From Guadua angustifolia (lineage: Eukaryota; Streptophyta; Magnoliopsida; Poales; Poaceae): 64,000 nucleotides of DNA. Shown one piece after another: positions 56,252-64,000 of this stretch. Location of the stretch: the NCBI GenBank assembly GCA_036346375.1, contig CM070500.1:76364437-76428436 (forward strand), in the 5' to 3' direction. The translations under genes and the position numbers were made by a program. The notes under the pieces are model-generated. The model saw nothing but the letters and a program-made list of their open reading frames with translations, was not told where the DNA came from and searched no databases. Numbering within the stretch: the stretch's first letter is position 1; each line of letters opens with the position of its first letter.

Positions 56252-56638
56252 ATAACAAAGTTTTCTATAATCTATAACAAAGGAGGCGATTGTCTTTCGA
56301 GGACCGCATGAGGGGTGTGATTGGCCGGGGCGTTGCTTATTCGAGGAGGTCACGCTACTCACCTTGAGGTGGGGCCCACCGAGCAAGTGTGGGCCACACG
56401 CAGGGACTCTAAATGTTGTTTATCTGGCGGTGCCTGATCTTCTGCGGGTAAATGATGTGCGGCGCGTCTCACGGGTACCTCCTTTCAGAATAGGATGATT
56501 CAATGGATGTAGACACCGTCTTACCAATAACCAGTTGAGAGATGGAAAATGATTGAGCCGAAAATGAAATGACGACTTGGAGGTGTTTAAGAGGCATTAT
56601 GTTCATTTTTATTAGATCTATGAACGAGTAAAGATAAA
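56252..56638. other. Intergenic, no gene seen
   Basis: No domain or transposon end recognised, apart from a short duplicated CTATAACAAAG at about 56250 and 56271. Confidence 0.4.
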
Positions 56639-57513
56639 GGCCCTGTTTGTTTCGGTTTTTTACTGGCTTAAAAGCCAAAAAGTCAAAAGTTTAAAACAAA
56701 TAGACTTTTTGTTCGAAGCTAAAAAAAGCCAAAAGCTCCTATGAACTAAAATTTAAAAAGCCAATGTGAGGTGGCTTTTTTTGGCTTTTATGATTGAAAT
56801 TTATATTTGCCATTGAAGTTGTAACATATTTACCCACCAATGCCATCCATATAACTTATCTACGAAAGCGGGGAGAATTGGAGGCCAACCAGGGTGGCCA
56901 CGTGTCACCGTTTTTTTGCGAAAAAGCCCTTCATAAATTTCGTAATTTCGTTTAGGTTCTCTGGCCGGTTATTTTGCAAAAAAACTGTAGTTTGTATATA
57001 TTCGCGAATAGGTCCTCCGGTGGGTAGTTTTGCGAAAACAAAAAATTACATCCAGGCCCTTCTATCGGTAATTTTGCAAAAAGAGCCCTATAGTTTCGTA
57101 TATTCGTATATGGGTCCTCCACCTTTATTTTTTCATTTGTGAAAAAAGCTCCATAGTCTGTATATTCGCGGTTGGGTCCTACAGTGGGTAGTTTTGCAAA
57201 AACAAAAAATTACATCCAGACCATTCTACCGGTAATTTTACAAAAAGAACCCTATTGTACGGAGTGGCGTAGCGCGGGTTCCTATCTAGTATAAATGAAA
57301 CTTCTTTTGTTTTCAAGGGCATCTCCCTCTCCCTCTTCCTCACAATCTAAAAGGGTATTTTAGATTTTTCAACAATAAGCTACACTATCTAACTCATAAA
57401 AAAGCCAAGGTACCAAACAACGTGCTTTGGCTTAAAAGCAAATGGCTTAAAAGCTCATTATTGAAAAGGTGGCTTTTAAGCCAAAAAGCCAAAAAAGTTC
57501 TAAACAAACAAGG
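56639..57513. mobile_element. MITE with GGCCCTGTTTGTTT ends, split by a Helitron
   Basis: Left GGCCCTGTTTGTTTCGGTTT pairs with the right CTAAACAAACAAGG. Subterminal GGCTTAAAAGCCAAAAAG on the left mirrors TTTTAAGCCAAAAAGCC on the right. ATAAA flanks both ends (56634-56638, 57514-57518). Without the 431-bp nested Helitron the element is about 444 bp. The hAT-like ends resemble the element at 16939-17283. Confidence 0.7.
56859..57289 (+). mobile_element. Small non-autonomous Helitron nested in the MITE
   Basis: It starts TCTACGAAAGCGGGGAG after A (56858) and ends GCGTAGCGCGGGTTCCTATC followed by TAG, i.e. CTAG at 57286-57289, with T at 57290. A 5' TC, a 3' CTRR preceded by a GC-rich short stem, and insertion between A and T with no target duplication are the Helitron rules. 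Two internal copies of a ~100-bp block (about 56977-57077 and 57139-57239) share GGGTAGTTTTGC and AAACAAAAAATTACATCCAG. No Rep/helicase. Confidence 0.6.
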
Positions 57514-58675
57514 ATAAAATGAAATGTAACTACTGGAATATTGGAAAGGACCAAAATATTTATTGTCATTTTGGCGAAGCCTACAAAATATTTATTCTGT
57601 CTTATTAGTTGTGCACATATTAGATGATCCTACGGCAAACTTTACACTATCATTTGAAATAAAAAGAACAATTTAATAAAAAAGAAAAAAGATACATTAC
57701 AAAAACATTATCCACCAATTCTTACTATTAGTAAGAAAAGATAGCTAGTTTGGTGTCGTGATTGTTACGTTAAAATTGAATGTACTATAACTATGTAAAA
57801 TTTAATGCTAATAAGTTGGTGTCCTTTCGACTTAGAAATTAATGTATACTTGTACTTCAACATTGAGAGGTGAAATTCTGTCTAAAAATTATTCAAGGTA
57901 CAAGTAAATGAAAAATAGTTACATTGACATCAACAAGTCGATAGTTCTTTTAAAATAACTTAACCATGCTAATTGAGTGTTCAATTTTTTTCTTCCCTTG
58001 CAAAAAAAAAAAAGTTTATGGAAAAGATATCTCATCGTCCACTACAGCTTTACCGATTATTTCTAACAGCTCTCCAATCTGATTAACAAAATTAGTCACA
58101 CACTCAAATCATCCATGCAATTGACATGACACTTGACCGGATTACGAAATCATCACACAGAGGATCCTAGCAAAATACTCTCTCTCTACACTCCAGGCAT
58201 CCAGCCCAGCTTGCACAAGCCTCCACGACCCATTCATCATTTCAGCTGTGTGGCTCCACGACATCCCTCCCATAATCTTCTTCCTATTTGACACCTACAC
58301 CACTGCAGCCCTGATCCCTCCGACAACCATGCCACCTTATGTGGGGCATCCTTGTAATTTCTTGCAAGCTCAGGGTGCCTTTCCTGCTAGCCCATCCACT
58401 ATGTATCACTCTCATGGCGTCCGGGCTCCTGTACTGTACTGCATTCTGCCCATTGATAGGTTGGTGTGGTGAACACCGCTACACATCACACCACAGGAAT
58501 CATTGAGAGGAGCTAGACATCTCACCTCGGCTAGCGGCTGCATGTATGCTTCCTTCCAGCTTGCCTGGTCATTCCCTTGCCCTCCTTTCCAGTGCCATGG
58601 GAAAATTTTTCTGATGCGTTTTTGGTGCCTTTTGGTGTTGTTGGTATGAGCAGTACAGATTTTTGGAGGAGAGAG
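57514..58675. other. 5' flank and leader of the RS1-like gene
   Basis: AT-rich to about 58130, then a C/T-rich region typical of a plant 5' UTR or promoter. There is an in-frame ATG at 58577 that would add 33 residues to the RS1-like protein; I reject it as the main start because the added part does not fit the family. A short ORF at 58248-58472 is not recognised. Confidence 0.4.
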
Positions 58676-60560
58676 ATGTCAGGTGTCTGGAAAACCAAGG
58701 TTCTCCCTGGACTCAACAAGATCTTTGACAAGGATGGCAAGAAGGCTGCTGCTGCTGAGTTCTTGAAGTCCTTCAGTAAGGTAGGGAATGGCACACCTGA
58801 AGTGATAGTCTAGCTCTCTTGAGTAATTTTTGTCCTGTTTATTAATTGGGTGTGGTGTGGGGTGTGTCATCTGCTATGTATGTAGGAGGAGATTGGCAAG
58901 GAGATTGAGGACAACAAGACAGAACTAGAGCCCAAGGTTGTGGAGGTTGTTGAATCATCTCCTGCTGAGATTAAGGTAAAAAGATTTTTCAGTAATTTGT
59001 GGGGGTTGCTTGGGAGATGACAATAGCTACCCAAAGTGATAATTATGATCCTTTTTACCTATTAAATATATTGTAGGCCTTGATAAAGGATAAAAAAACA
59101 GCCAAGATCAAGAAGAACTCGGCTGCAGTCACCAAGTTCCTTGAGGAATTGGCCAAGATTGGTAAGTTGTACTTAAAACTGAATAAGTAAAAATAAAAAT
59201 CGTTCCTACAATTTTGTATGGTTTTGTATGTGAATCTCTCAAAAAAAAATTAAGAAAAGCAACTTGAAAAAAAAGGAAGAAAAACTTGAAGGACTGGTAT
59301 TTTTATTTTCTAAAGAGTAATAGCTAAGTGGAGTACATATAGATAGTGGGTTTTACATAATGAATTAGTTGATCAATTTTGTACACGTCATATATATGCA
59401 AATGCATTGCTCCATGGTGTTGAAAAGGCAGAACTATTTTATGCGTATATTTTTTGAAAGTTAATCAAGGGTAATATAGCTTTAAGAAAATTAGTTGCCA
59501 TTTATCAATCACCTTTTGCTAAACAAATAGACTGCCTTCTTTTCGAGTTTCTTTAGCAATTATTGTCAAGTCATTTTCTTTGAATTTTACTTACTCCCTC
59601 ATTAATAAATAATTATCATTTTAGAGTATAAGTGCAGTTAAACTTTTGAAACTTTGAATATTAATATCTTTTAAATATTTAAATTAGAAACATAAAAATC
59701 ATATGTATAGATGTCTCGAAAAGTAATTTTATAATATTATAATTTTATTTGGTTTTATAAATATAATATAATAAAAATTAGTAGTTAAAGCTGTATTTTA
59801 AAGACCACATAAATATCCAAAATGACGACTATTTGTGAGTAGAGATTCCTTGTCTTTTGAACTAAATAACCTTTATTCTCCTGTCACATAATTAAACATT
59901 TTTTTTGCAAGGTTCACGTAATTAAACTGCATAGGAATCTTCTCACCTATGTTTCTTTGAGCAGAAGGTCACATGCAGACTCCGTTAATTTAGCTGATGC
60001 AGACAAAAGGCTAACTAGTCGAAGAAAAAACAACAAAACAAGCACACAGTTCTAATTTAAACATCAACAACTTCCTTTGTAGTGTAGATATGCATGAAAC
60101 CTCAAATTTAAGACATGTATATATATGAATTAGCCTAAATTAATTACCTTGCACGAATTTTCCTTGATCTTAATGCAAACGATACGGATAAAATTAAGTA
60201 ATTTTTTTCTTGTTCTTGAAAATCCTCAATTAATTAATTTCTAATGAAACTAATATATGTCTGTTTGCAGAATTCCCGGGAGCCAAGCAGGTGAGCGACG
60301 CGGTGGCCAAGTCCGGCACCACGCCCCTCTCCGGCGCGATCGTCTTCATCTTCGACAAGGTTGCGCCTTTCGTCCCCAAGGAGGAGCCGGAGCCCGCCGC
60401 CGCCACCGCCGCGGCGGATACCACCTCCCGGGAAGTGGCCGTCGAGGAGAAGAAGGAGGAGGCCAAGCCCGCCGCCGCGGAGGTGGTAGAGGAGAAGAAA
60501 GAAGAGGAGAAGCCGGCCGAAGCCGAAGCCACGCCGGCGGCTGAGCTGGAGAAAAAGTGA
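58676..60560 (+). CDS. RS1: Salt stress root protein RS1-like, DREPP/PCaP family plasma-membrane protein
   Basis: Exons 58676-58780, 58886-58975, 59077-59161 and 60271-60560 join in phase (35 codons, 30 codons, 85 nt, 290 nt) to 189 residues. The start MSGVWKTKVLPGLNKIFDKD matches the RS1/DREPP N-terminus. GKKAAAAEFLKSF, EEIGKEIEDNKTELEPKVVE, KTAKIKKNSAAVTKFLEELA and FPGAKQVSDAVAKSGTTPLS follow in family order. The C-terminus is a Glu/Lys/Ala-rich tail with VEEKKEE motifs. Related PCaP proteins sit at the plasma membrane through a basic N-terminus, bind phosphoinositides, calcium and calmodulin, and act on microtubules or actin. RS1 was named as salt-responsive in rice root. All splice sites are GT/AG. 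Intron 3 (1.1 kb) contains a Stowaway-like MITE. The frame is intact. Confidence 0.93.
59592..59841. mobile_element. Stowaway-like MITE in RS1 intron 3
   Basis: The left end TACTCCCTCATTAATAAATA followed by ATTATCATTTT and the right end AAAATGACGACTATTTGTGA followed by GTA are the eroded forms of the common grass TACTCCCTCYGT...CAAAATGACAATTATT Stowaway ends. About 250 bp, AT-rich, non-coding. Confidence 0.65.
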
Positions 60561-61072
60561 TCGATCACTGAACTCTGAAGCCATTCAAACTACCTGCTGG
60601 TAAAAAGAAAATCTCGTAAGTTATCGTGATGGATCACTCTCTGTCTACGTAGCTGCACAATGTAAGTAAAGGTACGCATGCACTTGGCACTTGCCATGCA
60701 TGCATACATATTTTCTCATGCAAACACGTTGCATGGATCGATATGCATGCATGCACACATTTGTTATTCTTTCACCTCGAGTCCTCGACCCCTCCTCACT
60801 ACTCTCTCTTGACGATCGATGATCGCCAGCTCCTCCGTGTAATTTTTTCTTGCTTTTCAGGGTGATTAAACATGTGTAATTATATTGATATGTTTGTTGG
60901 TCATGATAAGGAACTTGTGTATATCTTTTTGTTTTTGTTTTTAGTTTGATCACCTTGAGCGAGGTGTGAATAAGTTAAACATAAACTCCCTTCAATTGTA
61001 ATACGTGATTAATTAATGGGTGTCGATATATATCGTATAGTTGTTGCTGTTCTAGCTAGCTTACATGCTGTG
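60561..61072. other. 3' UTR and flank of RS1
   Basis: No gene. GCATGCATGC-type repeats occur at 60665-60760. The 3' UTR probably ends in the T-rich region near 60850-60960, but no clear poly(A) signal can be singled out. Confidence 0.4.
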
Positions 61073-61680
61073 CACTACAGGAATACTGAAAATTTTCGTG
61101 GGCCAGCAGCCCACGAAAATAAGGCTATTGCCGACGAAAATAACTATTTTCGTCGGCAATAGCCTTATTTTCGTTGGACTACGCGCGGGGGCGGGGGCGG
61201 CGGCGGCGTTGTGCGGGAGATGAGCGCGGGAGTGGAGTGAAACGCGTGAAATTGCCGAGCCGAGCCGAACGGGAGACAAAGTCGTGCTATTTTCGTGGGT
61301 TTCTATTAGTCGACGAAAAATAAGCAATTTTCGTCGGCCCCAACCTAACCGACGAAAATTAGAGCCGCCACGTAACCCTAACCCGGGGTTTATTTTCGTG
61401 GGTTTCTCTTAGCCGACGAAAATTAATTAACTTTCGTCGGCCACAGCCAACTGACGAAAATAAGTAGGGTTCACGAAACCCTAACCCGGTTTACTGTGGG
61501 TTTTCTTTGCCGATTTAAAAATAATTAACTTTCGTTGGCTATATAGAAGCTTATTTAAATTTAAACCATAACTTTCGTCGGCTGATTTTGGCCGTCGTAA
61601 ATAAATTAAATTTCGTCGGTTTTCTTAAAAGCCGATGAAAGTGAAATTGGCCGACGAAAATTTTCATGATTACTGTAGTG
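61073..61680. mobile_element. CACTA-type non-autonomous element (MITE) downstream of RS1
   Basis: It starts CACTACAGGAATACTGAAAA and ends TTTTCATGATTACTGTAGTG. The 32-bp terminal inverted repeats differ at four positions. The 3-bp target repeat GTG is perfect (61070-61072 and 61681-61683). TTTTCGTCGGC / GCCGACGAAAA motifs recur about a dozen times in both orientations, as in CACTA subterminal repeats that bind the transposase. 608 bp, no ORF. Confidence 0.92.
61113..61174. repeat. 30-bp perfect inverted repeat with 2-nt spacer in the CACTA element
   Basis: ACGAAAATAAGGCTATTGCC and the ten following bases (61113-61142) are exactly complementary to 61145-61174, with AC between. It would form a very stable hairpin in RNA or single-stranded DNA. 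Confidence 0.9.
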
Positions 61681-64000
61681 GTGATCAATGAAGTTATGAC
61701 CTTGATTTGTGTCTATACGTGAAGCGGTTTGGTAGGAAGGGTATATCCTCACAAGTATCCTCTGCAGCATCTTTCATGGTAGCACATAGTTGATAGCCTA
61801 ATTAAGAATGTTCTTTTGCAAAGCTGATGAACTTTGGTTGATCGAAATGGTGATCAGAGAGGTGAATGTTCATAATTAAATTTTTCCCCAACTCAATGGA
61901 TCCAATCAAAACCTCACTTGAAATACTTAAGCACAAAGGAGCAAATCATAGAAAACTCGCTCTGGCCAGTACTACCACAATACAACAGGTGATAGTGCTA
62001 GAGGTCGATATTACCGCTAGATTTGGGTTGCCGGCTTCAAGAGCAGAGGGAAAAACACCGTGATCTTAAAACCAAAATCGATGAAACTTTAGATTGACTG
62101 AATTAACACCCATGAAACTTTGTATATATGCACTTTCTTATAGAGATCAAGAACCTATTTTGTCCTTCAATCCAAAGGATTGACATCAAAGTTCCGACCT
62201 TTTCCAATTCAAAGGAAGAGTGCACCAAAACTTGGCAAAAAAAAATCAAAGTATTGGTCTTGAACTTGCTCGTGGCGTTTTGATTATCAATGTGATCTTG
62301 GATATCCTTCCACTTGTCACAACAAGTAAGAACACAAGAAACAAAAGCTTCAAACACGATCTACAAAGATTTCTCGAAAATTAAGCAAAAAGATTGAATT
62401 CTTGCAAAATATTGTCTAGATGATGAGAATATGGACTGAAGAAGATTCATCGATCAATCATTCATCCTTAGCATAAAATCCACAAGCATTTAAAAGGAGG
62501 GGAGGCAAATCCAAATATGCGGAAAGTAAATTGCAAGAAATTAAATTGCGGAAAGTTAATACTGAATTTAAATGCTGAATTTAAATACTGAAAGTAAATT
62601 TAGAAGAAGGAAATAAAATTTTTATTTCTTAGGGTTTACAAAACCTTACAACAAGGTGGATAAAGTTTAAATGAGCACATAAAACCTTAAGGAAGAGACA
62701 CCCCTCTCTCTCTTTATTTATAGTAACTTCGAAGTAATCTCCAACCTTGGATGACCTTCTTGGCCCTCAAGAAGCCTCATCAAGAGTTGAGATCACTCCC
62801 TCATGCATACATAGGCTAATCTACAACCCAATAACATAATGGGTTTTGCATGTTTCTCAAAGCAAGCTAATTTAACCACTACTCTATCCTCTAAACCACA
62901 ATCCAACAGTTCTCTTTGATCCGAGTAGATCCAAGCTAGCATCTGAACCATTCCCTTGTCTTCTAGGCTCACAGTGACTCCGTCTCCGATCATCCTCTGG
63001 CAATTCTCGACCGTCTGGACCTCCGACGCACTTTATCTAATCCCGGTTTTGCTCCACCTCACCATGATTTAACACTGTCGTCTTACAACCATCAAAAAAC
63101 AAGAAAACTCATCACATAGTAATGTCCAAAATGATATACAATAATAATTCAATTGCTAAAAATAAATAAGATCTCATTCATAGAGTTGGCACTATCATTA
63201 GCCATAGGCCGGTATTACCGCAAATCCGGTACCACTGCGTCTTTGCCGTCGGTAGTGCCAGTTGCCCTAGAACCCTCGAAATACCTTCTCTCGAAAATAA
63301 CCACCGAATCAAAAAGGCCGGTAGTGCCGCTTGGTCGACAGTACCGCCATTATAAGGCCGGTAGTGCCGCTCCTAACTGAAACATCTCAAATTGCTTTAA
63401 TTTGAAATCCAATTCAAATCAAACTCAAACCTGAGCACTCCTATCTCAAATACAGTCAAATACTCATCACCAACATGGGTAGACCTTCACATAATCTTTT
63501 AAACTTTCAATCAAATTTCAATTCATTTTATGCTAAAAGCTAGGAAAATGATTAATTCTTGGAAGTAATTACTAAAATTATATACCAAGAAGCACATAAT
63601 CATGTATATTTGGGTCCTGTTTAATTTATTGGAACTTACGAATTCTAAAGGTATTATTTATTTATTTTGACGAGGGATGGTAGAGGGAGGTCCATGCACC
63701 CCTAGAACCGCTGCTACTATAGCTAGAGAGATAACTTATAGGATCGATATTGGGGCTGGCTAGCCAAATAAATCTTTTCTTTTTGTCGAGAAGCCAAATA
63801 AATCTCAATCAGTGGCCGCGATGAAAAGGACGTAAACTTAATCCAATCACGCGGTTCTCTCGTACGTCACTGCACGCATCTCTCAGGAATAGAGCCAGAG
63901 GGCCAGCGTGCATGATGTGTGCACTCAAAAGAAAATAAAACCTATGATCGATCGATATGGCAACGAAAATAATAATTGATTGAAGAAAAGATTTTAGAAA
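61681..64000. other. Intergenic DNA, no gene recognised; possible degraded LTR
   Basis: No domain is recognised in any ORF. On the minus strand CTATAAATAAAGAGAGAGAG (about 62705-62724) looks like a core promoter followed by a long untranslated leader toward 62100, as in an LTR, but I cannot find paired ends. At 63206-63370 the motif CCGGTAGTGCCGC or CGGTA..ACCG recurs at least five times. Confidence 0.35.
63206..63371. repeat. Recurrent GGCCGGTAGTGCCGC motif
   Basis: GCCGGTATTACCGC (63209), CGGTAGTGCCAG (63249), GCCGGTAGTGCCGC (63318), ACAGTACCGCC (63339) and GCCGGTAGTGCCGC (63357). The spacing is irregular. Non-coding. Confidence 0.6.

Noticed and set aside
60230..60584. Two minus-strand frames opposite RS1 exon 4
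   Set aside because: Shadows of the Glu/Lys/Ala-rich tail of RS1, giving Ser/Gly/Leu-rich low-complexity proteins.

Overview
This is plant nuclear DNA, almost certainly from a grass (Poaceae). The evidence is intron-containing genes with GT/AG junctions, GC-rich first exons, grass-type proteins (a CYCA1 A-type cyclin, a DREPP/RS1-like protein) and a dense nest of copia, gypsy, hAT, MULE, CACTA, Helitron and MITE sequences. No bacterial, organellar or viral gene set is present. I see no tRNA, rRNA or CRISPR.

Host genes are few. The left edge carries the last exon of a large UBC23/24 (PHO2)-type E2 enzyme (559-864). The CYCA1 cyclin gene has 11 coding exons over 19094-25520. Exons 4-11 lie in a 4.6-kb block that is repeated in tandem (26444-31045), giving a second, 5'-truncated copy. 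Each copy has one single-base loss in a different exon. An RS1/PCaP-like gene with four coding exons lies at 58676-60560. An AGCVIII kinase pseudogene lies at 9369-10097 on the minus strand.

The rest is mobile DNA. From 1813 to 8993 there is a Ty1-copia element with both LTRs, a 2.2-kb leader full of short hairpins and ~17-bp repeats, and broken gag and pol. From 32340 to about 43083 lies the 3' part of a minus-strand Ty3-gypsy element with LTR, polypurine tract and integrase. It carries plus-strand (antisense) genes: a spliced PF04195-type gene and a small second ORF, each with a TATA-like box. A ~4-kb TG-starting insertion (33576 to about 37643), probably a giant solo LTR, separates the antisense promoter from its coding region. 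The block 38348-45040 (gypsy plus a MULE remnant) is repeated in tandem at 45041-51705.

From 51950 on there is a hAT transposase remnant, a 2.1-kb non-autonomous hAT-like element (52488-54624), several MITEs, a small Helitron nested in a MITE, the RS1 gene, and a 608-bp CACTA-type MITE with a 30-bp perfect inverted repeat just downstream of RS1. The final 2.3 kb has no recognisable gene.

Best leads: the antisense, spliced, separately promoted genes in the gypsy element with a six-fold ~84-bp repeat upstream; the copia leader built from short hairpins sharing a GAAG loop edge; and two large tandem duplications whose copies should be checked against assembly error.
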